Assembly: GCA_037178855.1 (NCBI GenBank)
Contig: JASJZC010000001.1
Location: 3,720,001 to 3,784,000 of the forward strand
Length of the DNA stretch: 64,000 nt
Reading direction: 5' to 3'
DNA from: Oscheius sp. JU75
Lineage: Eukaryota; Nematoda; Chromadorea; Rhabditida; Rhabditidae
The notes under the pieces were generated by a model. It was not told the origin of the DNA, made no database searches, and worked only from the letters and a program-made list of their open reading frames with translations. Numbering within the stretch: the first letter of the stretch is position 1; the number at the start of each line of letters is the position of its first letter. Both the position numbers and the translations under genes were made by a program. Shown in pieces: positions 13,842 to 24,097 of the stretch.

Positions 13842-16029
13842 ACAATTCTACTAGTGTTTATTCATTTGACCAACTGCAAAGGATCGATTTCCAAGCCTAC
13901 GGATGTGGCCAGTAGGAGTGGTCATTTTGTTTCCGCGTGGTTGTTATACACTCGGTTACACTTTCGCATAGGAAGAATGAGGGCATTACGCTATCCTCCA
14001 GAGGCCATTAGACGAGTCACTGGCTCCACTTGCGCCACCAATTATTGAACGAGAGCTGTTTTGTCATCAACATTGCTCAAGTTAGAAGCTCTTTTCTCAG
14101 CACTTTCCACACTGATTTTGTTTCGAAATCGTCCAGCTTTGAGGCTGTCGTAGCAACTACTCCTTTTCTCCGAAATACATTATTAAGCAGTCGTAAAATA
14201 GCTCAAAAGTAAAGGGATCATGGTCTTTTGGCGATTGACTCTTGGGCTCTGGCCGTCTCTTTTGCCTCCAGGGGCCATCGATTCGTTGACATCCAACCCG
14301 GCAGCGTTAGGGTCACCTGGCGTTTTCTTCCCTAATCTACTTTTGCTCGAACTTGAATCTTCTGAGTTGTACTTTGTTAAGGTTTTCCCAAATGAGAAAG
14401 TCTTCAAAAGTTTAAATGTACACATGTTCTATTCACTGATATGGACATTTATCCATCTTGTACTCTCAAAAGTCTTTCTTTCAGCGAAATCATTTGACAA
14501 TATCAGATGGAGTTCCACTAAAAGAAGATGTTAGCTGCTAGAGGAGTGTCCCTTGGTCTGGGAAAGATCAATCTTTCCGATCTGAACCAACTACCCACAG
14601 AGAAACACAGGTACCAGACAGATGATGAGAATCCAAAAAAGTTCAGATTTGCGCTTTTGAAAAAGGAAGAAAAGAAGAAACCGCCGAGGATTCGAATCAA
14701 GAAAAAGGCCGATGCAAAGGTGAGTCTAACCCCCGTCGCTAGGCAGTAGAGAGGGCTTCAATGTTTTGATGGGGATGTGATTCGGAAGAGGCGGAGTCAT
14801 CAGGACAGATGGCCGAGAAACCGTCTCTTCGAGCTCGAACTCTCTTCCTGTCGACCTATTACTCTGCTAACAGAAGGGTCAGTGCTGCATGAGAAAAATG
14901 TTTATAATTACAAGTTGTCGCGTACGGTCTGACAACATCTTTTCCATTTACTTTGCCTACATCAGTTACTCTCCAAGTACTATAGACTATCAAATGCCTT
15001 CGCTCTAGGATTCCATATCCTCTAATGCCAATTAGCCCCTCTCTCCTTCCCTGCCAAGATGGATCAATTTGCTCTTTCGTGATAACAAGATACTTTTTGA
15101 GATGGAGAAGAAAAGAAAAGAGCACGTTATGTGTTACCGAACAGTTCCGACAAAACTCATGTCAGCTCTTTCTGGCCGTTTGCCTACATCAGTTCCTTGT
15201 GAGTTCTACAAAACTTGATTGACATATTGGGACCCGAACTTTGCCTAATCTGGTACCAGAAATAATCTTGACCACGCAGCTTTGCCTATACCCTAATCCC
15301 ATCGGCTTTGGCTTTAGTTGTCGAGGGTCCCCCATTGGCTTTAGAAACTCACGTCGTAAATAATAACGAGGCGGACTATTAGAAGAAGAAAAAAACCTGT
15401 TGCTCCTCCACGTATGCATTCGAAAGGACGAGCAGTCGACTGTGAGAGGCCCCAATTCGCTTATGGAGTCCGTGGACGCATTAGGTGAAAACGAACCTTG
15501 TTACTCGTAGGGAGATGGCTCGTGTCTTTGCCTCACACCACGAAAAGGTAAGACTTCCAGCTGTTTCTTTTTCTCTAGTTCCATTGTTCTTGCACACTGG
15601 GTACATTCAAGCCCCCTCTCAGCTCCAAATGTCCAACTATCGGTTCACTCGTTTGAGTGAAAAACAGAATGTGAGTCTTTGACAGAGTCACTAGTTCAAG
15701 AATACTGGTTCGTGCCTATGTCGCATACTATCTTGACACTTCTTGTTTCTGACCCACATTTTCGGGTTTCTGAAGTCACTTTGTAGAATTTATTAGGCTA
15801 GAAAAAAATTGATATCGATAAATTATTCGCATAGAAACGGTTGCGAGAATGTTTCGAAAACTGATCTCTCAGCAGACAGTAACCCTCTGACAGACTCTCC
15901 CAGACTAAATCATAGAGAGAAGGGGAATAGTATTTGTCGCATAATCTACACTGATTGCGCTCTATTGTTTGCTGGCCCTCTTGAAGATTTTGGCGGCGGC
16001 TGTGGTCGTCAAAGCCAATTGGGCTGCGA
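13842..16029. other. Long spacer with weak coding hints
   Basis: About 2.2 kb. It holds one Lys-rich plus-strand frame (14528-14749, listed separately). On the minus strand, an acceptor-led frame at about 14187-14372 (EDSSSSKSRLGKKTPG to QKTMIPLLLSYFTTA) could be the last exon of a small gene whose upstream exon I cannot find. The phrase TTTGCCTACATCAGTT occurs twice, near 14950 and 15180. No RNA gene or mobile-element end was recognised. Confidence 0.4.
14528..14749 (+). CDS. Short Lys-rich open frame, unrecognised, possibly a first exon
   Basis: Reads MLAARGVSLGLGKINLSDLN, continues HRYQTDDENPKKFRFALLKK, then a cluster of Lys and Pro (EEKKKPPRIRIKKKADAK). A consensus donor GTGAGT directly follows DAK, and a TTTCAG acceptor lies about 45 bases upstream, so this may be the first exon of a nuclear or ribosome-associated protein. 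The partner exon is unclear: the nearest AG would make a 23-base intron, which is too short. A 72-base intron would join a further open stretch of about 50 residues without recognisable features. Confidence 0.3.
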   Translation: MLAARGVSLGLGKINLSDLNQLPTEKHRYQTDDENPKKFRFALLKKEEKKKPPRIRIKKKADAKVSLTPVARQ

Positions 16030-17099
16030 ATGTCACTCGATGATATTAGGTCGCCACTTCCCTCCTTAGTAGGTTCTACAAACACTTCTTCTGTCTATTT
16101 CAATCAGCAAAACTGTTTTCAGACAGTCTGGGCAGCATGTCGAGCAGTCATCTTTGGGGTGATCGTCATCGCTGTCGGTTTGGCCATGACCGTCTTGGGC
16201 TACTTTGACAAGCACTTCTCTGAAGTAAGTTGTTTCTCTCAATAGGCAAAGAGAATGTACAGAGAGTCTCCATCATCGATGGTGTTGAGAAGAAATACCA
16301 CGACAAGGTCGTCCAAATCCAATTGAAATCCATGCAGGTTAGATCTTTCCTTATTGACAACAATGCCGTGGTGCGGTATCATTTCCACGGGAAAGACAGC
16401 CAAGGCAAACTCTCGGGATACGGTAGCCAGTTCTGTCTGGTTCAAAACATGGGGGGGGGGGAGTTTTTTTTATCATTCGTAGACACTGCGACGTTTCTTT
16501 TTCCTAGAACTGTACCCTGAATATGACCAGTTTGAATACGTTTGATACTTTCAGTGTTTGACAACCAATAGGCAGTCTCCCTTACTTTTTACAAAAATGA
16601 GGTCATCATTACACTGACTCAGAAGTGTGGGACTCAAAATCACTGAACAATCAGCGAGTTTACAGTACCTGGGACCAGTTTTGATGGGCATCGGCTCGTT
16701 CATTCTCATTGTAGCATGTGTCGTCACACTCGAATCGCGGGACAAACATGCTCAGGTAAAACACTACCTGTACCCTAAACTCTCGGGCTCAGATTATCAC
16801 AGACGACGCGATTTCGAATAAGAGACGACGACTTCAATCAGTGGTCGTGGGGGATCAGGTCGAGGAGGCCACGCGCCGACAGTCACAGAGGCTAAGGTTC
16901 GTCCTTTTAGCAAGGCACTAGTCTTGATTTTTGATTCAGTTTTTCGACGACAGTCGAAATCCATCGTCCAGTTCATGGATTGGCACCATTGGCCGATGAG
17001 GACTCGCTCGATTTGCACTCTTGTTGCAGTGAGGTCCTTCTGACTGATCCGATTCATGTCAGTGAGCACGACGAAACATATCCGACTGAGAATTCCTGA
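16030..17099 (+). CDS. TMEM200-like two-helix membrane protein
   Basis: Built from six exons. MSLDDIRSPLPSL joins helix 1 (VIFGVIVIAVGLAMTVLGYF). A 38-base intron leads to VSIIDGVEKKYHDKVVQIQL. A 330-base intron then leads to helix 2, with YLGPVLMGIGSFILIVACVV and LESRDKHAQII. The pattern GPxxMGIGxFIxI followed by an ExRDK motif is that of TMEM200 proteins, where the helices lie close to the N-terminus and a long polar tail follows. The tail here is short (DEDSLDLHSCCSEVLLTDP, stop at 17099), so the protein is about 205 residues against 390 or more in human members. Function of the family is unknown. All splice phases agree. Confidence 0.6.
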
Positions 17100-17171
17100 G
17101 GAGACGGGTTCCGAATAAACTTTATATTGCCTAACAAACGAGGTGTACAACAAGGAGCGTCGTAGAATAAC

Positions 17172-18623
17172 TTAATGTGATCGTCTTCTCGATTTCTTCC
17201 TGCCATATCCGCCCGACTCTTCGTCATCTCCAGCTCCGCCATCGACCGGAGTCGAGTATGCTGTCTACAATCAAGCTCTTTTTGCTATTGCTATTCTCTA
17301 CTGTTACCTCTTCTTCAAACTGCTTCTCTTCCACAGCCGGAGGTACCGGTACCTCAGTCGTGACTGCTTCCTCCGCTTCGATGTACTCTACTTCTTCTAC
17401 TGGAGGTGGTGCAGGTGTCTAAATCTCGTTGTTTGTGGAAAACAGCAAGCTACCTCTTGGGGTGAATACGTTGCTTTGCTCGTTGTTGGCTGAGCATAAG
17501 GAGCCAAAGTTTGAGGAGCAATAGTCTGTACGACTGGAGGGATTGTTGGCACATAGGTGGCTTGTTCCTCTTCATCGTCGGGATATTTCTCGGCTGGAGG
17601 CTCCGTAGCAGAGTAAGAGACACGAGTGTCAGTTTCCATTACTGGAGAAATATCAGGCGTCTCGTAAACAGATTCTGGCGTTGCAGGAGGAACATAAGGT
17701 GGAGGCGTCTCCGGAACAGGCGCATAAGTCTCTTGTTTTGCTGGCGGAACATAAGGAAATGGTGTTTCAACGACAGGTGGAATCTTTTGTCTAGCCGGAG
17801 GAACGTATGGAGCAACAGAGCTGGGAGTAGTTCTGACAGGACCCTCCCTTTCCTCATCGGGATATTCTTCTTCCTTCGGTGGATTGGTCACCTCGTCCTC
17901 ATACTCACCACCATCTGGCTGCTCTGGAGCATAGTCATGTTCGGACTCGATGCTGGGAACAGTGACCACTCTGGGCGGATTTGTGATCAGCTTACGAACA
18001 GGTGCAGAAGTCTGTTCCACCTCCTCCAAGATTTCCTCATCGATCATTTCTTCTCCGTAGGTGTCTGTAATACAGTTTTAGATGAGAAGAATAAAAATCC
18101 AACTGGTGCCTCCAATGATACTTCCACTTTCCTCCAACTCTTCGGCCACTTTCTCGGTTGTCGACTCGACCAGAATGGCTTGAGGGAGTGGTACGTAGGC
18201 CGGACCGACTGCTCTCGGCGGGACAAAGGGAACTTGAATACTACCGGGGGTATAACTACTTGAAGGCTGAACATTGACTTGAACCTGGGGTCGAGGATTC
18301 ATCACCGTTTGGTACGGGTTCTGAGGGTTAGTGGGGGTAGAATAACTTCCAGTCGGAACGTGGGAATAGGCTGGCACTGCGGGTCTTGCATAGTATACAG
18401 GATTGTTATACTGGGGTTGGACTCGTGGTTGGACATAGGTTTGAGGCTGTTGATAGATTTTCGGAGTCTGGTAGGCGTACTGTTGTGAATGGTAGTAGCT
18501 GTAGGGTTGTTGGTAAGAGGGATAGTACGGCTGCTGGTTGTAGCTGTAACCGCCTCCGGAACAACAGGAACTGCTGAAAGAAGAAGGGTTCCGGAACAGA
18601 CGGTCAATGAACTGGAAAGGCAA
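17172..18623 (-). CDS. Pro/Tyr/Gln-rich, probably extracellular or structural protein
   Basis: Three segments splice in frame. The first part (about 18600-18110) has CCSGGGYSYNQQPYYPSYQQ and further Gln/Tyr/Pro runs. The middle (18047-17440) has acidic stretches and at least three copies of PYVPPA spaced by about 20 residues. The end is EETAYSTPVDGGAGDDEESG then YGRKKSRRRSH and a stop at 17172. Composition suggests a cuticle or matrix protein, or an intrinsically disordered prion-like protein. The first exon and a signal peptide were not found, so the N-terminus is unresolved. The stop lies 72 bases from the convergent TMEM200-like gene. No function is inferred. Confidence 0.6.
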
Positions 18624-18727
18624 ACAGACCTGACCGAATGACAGCTGACAGCCGGAAAAAAAACTACAGCCTAATTTCCGGCAAACTAAATCCTACCTTT
18701 ACAATTTGCAAAAGCCTGCGACACAAA

Positions 18728-18802
18728 TCAACTCTAATCTGGAATAATACATGACATTGTTTGTGGCTTTTTCTGTCAAGTATTATCCTAGATTAGAGTT
18801 GA
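18728..18802. repeat. 29-bp inverted repeat with 17-base loop (pre-miRNA-sized hairpin)
   Basis: The left arm 18728-18756 and the right arm 18774-18802 are complementary at all but two positions (one A-C, one A-A), plus one G-T pair when read on the plus strand. The loop is 17 bases. Size and near-perfect arms fit either a microRNA precursor or a small foldback element. Either strand could fold. Confidence 0.6.
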
Positions 18803-19758
18803 CAAGACAAGTCAGGCAGTTCAATTTACAAAATTAGCACTGACAGTGAGCCGCTCCGCCAGGAGCGTAAGCGACTTATCTATTGGGAGTTATTATAAAC
18901 GTGTCTCTTTTTGTTCCTTGCACAAAAAGACCGTCGAGCAGGGGGCGAAGCCGACTGATGTTTTGAGGTTTCTCTACATCTGTATTTTTGGCACCATTGG
19001 GGCAAATCATACTTGTCAGTATGAAAGTTTGAACACGGTAGCAATGATTAGCTTCTCACTAGATTGTAACATTTTGAATCTCATTTCTGACCCAAGGAGT
19101 CTACTGTTCAAAAAGTTATGTTAGCTTTTTAGCAAATGCTCACAGGTAAAAGCTCTAAAGGAGACTTCCAGTGAGAAGCAACTAACTTTACTGTAAGACA
19201 AAAAGAAAGTAACTGACCAACCGAGAAGAAGACTGAGACAGGCGTCGACTCCCAGAGGGAGAAATGTGGTAAGGATGACCCCAAAAAGCATATATAGTGG
19301 TAGCTAGAGGGCGCTGTGAGGACGAAACGTGCCCGGCCGAAGTCGTCCTTTTAACGGCTGTCCATCGTTTTTAGGAACTGACTCGCGCGCCACGCGCGGA
19401 ACCGCCCCAAGGCGCTGTAAGCTGAAGAAGACGATAAGTGGCCGGATGGGTTACGCTCCCGATTTCTCTTTTTTTTCGAGGAAGAACATCAGGTGGCAGG
19501 GATATGTTTTGGCAGGCGGAAAGAACGGGATCTTAGAGAGGATTCACTTGATAGTGAAAGTGAAAATGTGATTAAACTGTGATTAATCTGATAAGTTCCT
19601 CGTCGAGTAATTAATTCTGTCCTGGGATTGAAACCACTTTCTGTTTAATGAGAATGTCTCCCACGTGTCCTCCCCCCCTGGACGACTTCCAGCATTCCAC
19701 GTCTGTTCCTTTCAGTCCCTGTTCGAGGCAGTTCGCTCTTAGAAAAGAAGAGTTGCTC

Positions 19759-19801
19759 AACATATAGACCCCCATTGCAGTTCAATGGGGGTCTATATGT
19801 T
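19759..19801. repeat. Perfect 19-bp palindrome with 5-base loop
   Basis: The left arm AACATATAGACCCCCATTG and its exact reverse complement are separated by CAGTT. It lies about 215 bases before the start of the srx-like gene. An exact 19-bp stem is unlikely by chance in a region of this size. Confidence 0.75.
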
Positions 19802-20016
19802 CATGATATTCACTAGACGACCTTCTGTTTCACTAGTCAACATTCCTTTTCCCTCCAGCTTCACGGAAATCTCATAAGAGTGGCTCTGATTAGAACTATT
19901 CTTGGCCTTTTGAGCTTTTGACACTCTTCTCCTCCTGTTTTTCAAGCCAAGTCAGGAAGAGATTCCAATTTCCCGACCTCACAATATCCATCTGTTCAGC
20001 TCCTCTCGTGGACAGA

Positions 20017-21433
20017 ATGACAGATTTCACCATGTTCACTGGTTGCATTGTCTTCGTGGTAAGGCTATTCCTTCCGTGTCACAAAATTTATTTAGGTAGC
20101 TCTCTGTGGGGCCAGCTTGAACGTCTTGGTCTTGAGATTCACTAAAAGGGCCAAGGCCTTCCAGTCCTGTTTCGGAAATCTGGTCCGCTTCGAGGCCGGT
20201 TCGGCTCTCGTCTTCAACTGTATCTTTGGATTCTACGTGGCTCCGACTCTCATATTGTGAGTGACTTCCTGATTTCATACTCTTTGGAAGGGCATGGGAA
20301 CATGAACATGTTGTCCTTTGACCTGTGCTTTTCAGTGACATTTCTCCTCTTCGTCTGAAATCAGTCTCAGCTCGATTCGGTCATCTGGCTGTTCTGAGTC
20401 ACGACGTCTGTCTTTTGACCCATCTGACCATTTCAATCAACCGATTCATTGCTGCTTGGATGTCTTCCAAGTACAACAGACTTTTCACTACGAGAAAGAC
20501 AGTCATCTACTCTGTCCTCATAGTTATCATCGCCTTTCTTATCACTCTCTTTCACTTTATTGGTAGGTACTCTAGAGTTCTGAAAACAATCGAGTTATAG
20601 AACCTTGCTGGATCTATTTTGACTTTTCCCACGTCAGTTTCACGTACGAAATGTCACGTCCAGACTCCTGTGGAAGCATCGTGGCCTTCTACGTGCAGTT
20701 CCCACGAAATCTCGCAGTGATGTGCGTGTGCACACTGCTGAATGTTGCAACTTATGGCAAGATTAGATTATTGAACCAAAGTGTGGGTAATTTGTTGTCG
20801 AGAGTGAATGGCTGAGATTTGCAGACAATGATAGCAGTCACGGCAACAATGGAACAACAGAGGAGGCACAAGATCGAGCTGGCTCTCATTTCACAGGTTC
20901 GAGTTTATACGGACAGACTGGTAGTCAAACAAAAAGTACAAGGAAACTCTTACTTCGAGTTCGAACCACGAAACAATTACGGTGATGCATCCGATCTCAT
21001 ACTCTGTGATTCCGTTCGGCTCTCTACTTGTCCCAAACAGATCTTTATCTTGATCAGTAGACTCATCAATCCGGTCACTCACACAAAGTTGCATAACTTT
21101 TACTTGCAACCAATTCCCTTTAATAATTCTCCCTTTGCAGGTGTGTGTGCAAGCTGCCGTGTATATCATTCAATTCTTCACGTACTTCATCATCGCCCCA
21201 CACATCGCCAACGTCTGGGTCGTCTTCCTTTTGACCACTTTTGCCTGGGAGATGATTCACGTCACAGATGGGTGGGTGAGAAGGTCTTGAATTCGAAGAA
21301 GTTCGCCTTTAGACTGGCAGTCTTCGCCTTCAATCGCGAGCTTCTCAACATCGTTTTGTCACGAATCCGACCGGGAACGACTGTGACTCACTCTCTGTCC
21401 TCCAGACCAATTTCGACTTCAATGAAATTGTGA
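20017..21433 (+). CDS. Seven-transmembrane receptor, srx-like chemoreceptor
   Basis: Five or six exons with short introns. Start MTDFTMFTGCIVFVVALCGA, then LNVLVLRFTKRAKAFQSCFG and the conserved Asn-rich second helix. Helix 3 has LSHDVCLLTHLTISINRFIA, where nematode srx receptors keep an NRF or NRY motif. Helices 4-5 include VIYSVLIVIIAFLITLFHFI and VQFPRNLAVMCVCTLLNVAT. After a basic loop (TATMEQQRRHKIELALISQV) come helix 6 (VCVQAAVYIIQFFTYFIIAP) and helix 7. The last exon is reached through a GTGGGT donor and reads GLAVFAFNRELLNIVLSRIR, typical of the family end DGLxxxxFNxE. Stop at 21433. Presumed surface receptor of sensory neurons. Confidence 0.8.
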
Positions 21434-22289
21434 AAATAGAAGTGTTGACCGGAAGTTTATTGGCAGTTATAATGAGATTGTTGGCAATCAAACAGCCCCC
21501 TCTCGTCGGGGGCAGGTGCAATACCATCTTTTCTTCCTCGGGAGACTCCCTTTTTGAAAGGGGACAAACTATTAAGGACTCCCTTTTCTGAAAGTAGTTT
21601 TTGAAGAGATCTCCCTTGTTTGCGCGTAAATAAGGAATCCCTCAGTTCGAAACAATGGAATACGTCAGCGAATAACTTATCAGCCTGGCTTCTCTGAACT
21701 TTTTCTTCTACTTTTCTTTACTTCTTTCACAAATTCAGCAAATTTTGATAGTTTTCGAAAGTTGTACCGTTTTCGAACCTTGTGTATTATTATTCCCGAA
21801 TCCTAATCTCTCTCTATAAGTCATGTACTCATCCCGCTCCCACATCAAGTTCTTGCGTCCTGTCTCTTCCAAACTTGACTCTCTGCTGAGTCGGACTATT
21901 CTAACCTTGACTTTTTCTAGAAATATGTACTCCCTGAATGGAACTGAGATAGAGTTCTGGAAAGACTCTTCTAGAAACGTCCAAGGACATTTTGTCCAGA
22001 CTCTGGTGAGACTATTTGTATTCCGACCGCCCAATTTCTTCGGCTAATTAGTCTCGTCATAAATCTCTTGAAATAAAAAAACATTCGTCTTGATTTATAC
22101 CTTCTTCCTCCTCCTTTTCCTCTGCTTACGATTAGGAGGGCCTTTGCCGACTTTGGTCGCCCTTCTTCCCACAGATATCGGCTGACAGCGCTCTGTCGAA
22201 TCCGTTGTGATGAATTCACAGCAGCCGTCGCCAATTATTGGCCATCGATTCAACACAATTCAGTCACAGTCCCCTTTTCAGTCGCTGGC
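21434..22289. other. Spacer with an unassigned plus-strand frame and an AATAAA site
   Basis: A plus-strand frame at 21823-22047 contains an acceptor-led stretch (NMYSLNGTEIEFWKDSSRNV) followed by a GTGAGA donor, and AATAAA occurs at about 22072. This could be the remnant or 3' end of an unassigned gene. On the minus strand, a basic frame ends near 22097 (RRATKVGKGPPNRKQRKRRR). Neither could be built into a convincing gene. Confidence 0.35.
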
Positions 22290-23396
22290 ATGCTTCATCA
22301 GACCGTGGCCAAGCGGTTCGTGGAACGTCGTAAGAGCAGCTTCGTTCCGACGGATCCGCAGATGACTGTGGTTGTATTGGGAGCCACCAAGGTACTGTTC
22401 AATCGTAGAATACTGTAACTCGTTCAGGTCGGAAAGTCGAGTCTTGTTTCTCAGTACATGTGGCAGGGATTCGATATCGACTACAAGCCGACGGTCGAGG
22501 AGTTCCATTGGATTGAGTACGATCACGGACAGGACAATCTCTTCACTTTGCAGGTACTACTGTGTGCTCGAACTTTAGCCTCGACTTGTTCACAAAGAAA
22601 CTTAAGATCATTGACTCTAGTGGCTCCCACGACTTTCTGGCCATGAGACAGCTCTACTACCGTACTGGAGATGCATTTCTTGTCGTCTTCTCTGCCGACA
22701 GTGAGGACAGTTACACGGAAGCCAAGGAGATTGTAACCCAACTATCGGAAGTCCGGGAGAGAGTGAGCCAGAGAAATTTTCTTCTCATTAGAAAACAGAA
22801 GACTTCCATTGTGTTGGTGGCTAATAAGATTGACAAACGACCGAGATGGAAAGACAAGGAGGCGCACATGTTTGCAGCCAGGATGGGCATCAATTTCGCC
22901 ATGATTACGGCAACCGATACTGAACAGGTACTTTAATTCTTCCTCTTTTTAGTAGGCTACGATGTTATGACAACAGTTTGAAAGGCATCAAACACGGGGA
23001 GAGTTCGTAAAAAGGGAAGGAGAGAACGAAGAAGAAGGTCTTAGGAGACATATCTTGACAGACTCCTATTCTTGAAGGTTGCTGCAAAGTCAGAATAAGA
23101 AAGAAACCGGTCCATCTTCATTTTGTGACCACTGGTTAAAAAAATATTTGCGTCGAAGCTTCCCTTGTAGGTGGCCAGGGTGTTCAAGATGCTGATGGAC
23201 AAGTTGAAGGAGTGCTCCGATTTGCCTCAACTCTCACAGCTCAAGAAGAGAAGGTTTCATTGCCGTTCTATCAAAAAAAAAATCCAACCTTTGCAGACAA
23301 TCAATGCCAAACAGCAGTCGTGGCAGCCGGGTGAGTTCCTTCGACGTGGAACAGTTCAAGCAGCGGGAAAGCAAAAAAATTTGTGTCATTTCGTGA
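22290..23396 (+). CDS. Atypical Ras-like small GTPase with CaaX box
   Basis: Five or six exons give about 225 residues. G1 is GATKVGKSS, so the residue matching Ras Gly12 is Thr. The effector region has DYKPTVEEFHWI. G3 is IIDSSGSHDF, where Ras has DTAGQE, so Gln61 is missing. G4 is ANKIDKR, and the G5 region reads ITATDTEQV in place of the usual SAK. After the helix VARVFKMLMDKLKECSDL comes a basic linker, then the C-terminus KKICVIS, a CaaX box ending in Ser that predicts farnesylation. This combination recalls RASD/Rheb/DIRAS-type branches with altered hydrolysis residues, but I cannot assign a subfamily. The stop is 13 bases from the convergent stop of the next gene. Confidence 0.85.
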
Positions 23397-23409
23397 ATAA
23401 ATCCGCTTT

Positions 23410-23815
23410 TTATTCTTTGGCACACGCGATTGCTGTCAATTTGACATCTGCTCCCGCGGGCTTGAAGATCCAGTTGGATCCTGAGCAGCTAAGTTGGTTC
23501 GATTTGATGGCAGCCGACGGGGCCACGAACTCCTGGCCTTTTTGATTGTAGAACCAGACTTCGTAGCCTTTTGGACAGGCGAATGTGGCCTAAAATTCTT
23601 AGGAACTTTTCGTTTTTTTGAGGATACCTTGGTGCCGGACTGTTTGAGAGCGATTCCAGCCGGAAGGAAAGTGCATTTTGGACAGTTCACCTTACCCGGA
23701 TTGTAAATCGAAGTGACGGCAGGACAACCAGCTGTGAAATGTTACTTATTCTGTGGGAAAATTCACCAAAGACTTGACAGACGAAGAAGGCGACAAAGAA
23801 AAGCAACGATCGCAT
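23410..23815 (-). CDS. Small secreted Cys-containing protein, family uncertain
   Basis: Start MRSLLFFVAFFVCQVFA, a clear signal peptide, chosen over an upstream in-frame ATG because that one would bury the signal. Three exons give about 110 residues. The mature part carries CPAV, NCPKCTFLPAG, TFACPKGYEVWFYNQKGQ, LSCSGSNWIFKPAG and ends TAIACAKE, so it has seven Cys with the last close to the end. The layout resembles nematode-restricted C6-type secreted domains, without a firm match. It converges on the Ras-like gene. Confidence 0.7.
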
Positions 23816-24097
23816 GGTTCGGAAAACGACCTGTGGAACAGAACCGACGCTTTTCAATCGGACCGAAGCGAAAAAAAGCACATGCTGTAATAGCGCCTTT
23901 GTAGGGAACAGGAGAACCAAGGTTTCGAGATGAATAGGGGCAAAAGAGTCTGAAACAAGAAGTATTTATGCTTCACCCATACATATATCACAATTTGTGG
24001 TCACAGTCAAAACTAGTAAAGCTCTCGCTCAAATATATAAGAATATGTTAGAGAAAGGAAATGACGAGGCTAAAATTACATTTTGTATGGCAATGGT

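Larger units (their letters stand above)
18624..20016. other. Non-coding region with hairpins and a GC-rich patch
   Basis: About 1.4 kb between the Pro-rich gene and the srx-like receptor. It contains a 75-base hairpin (18728-18802), a perfect 19-bp palindrome (19759-19801), and a GC-rich patch near 19310-19450. No open frame shows family resemblance. Confidence 0.5.

Noticed and set aside
14720..14742. A 23-base GT-AG intron after the Lys-rich frame
   Set aside because: Shorter than any intron supported elsewhere in the window (minimum 38) and without a pyrimidine tract.
19310..19350. CTGTGAGGACGAAACG near 19317 looked like part of a hammerhead ribozyme core
   Set aside because: The conserved CUGAUGA is not intact, there is no room for stem II between the two core strands, and no flanking stem was found.
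23816..23920. Upstream in-frame start extending the secreted protein by about 35 residues
   Set aside because: It would place the clear signal peptide (MRSLLFFVAFFVC) internally.
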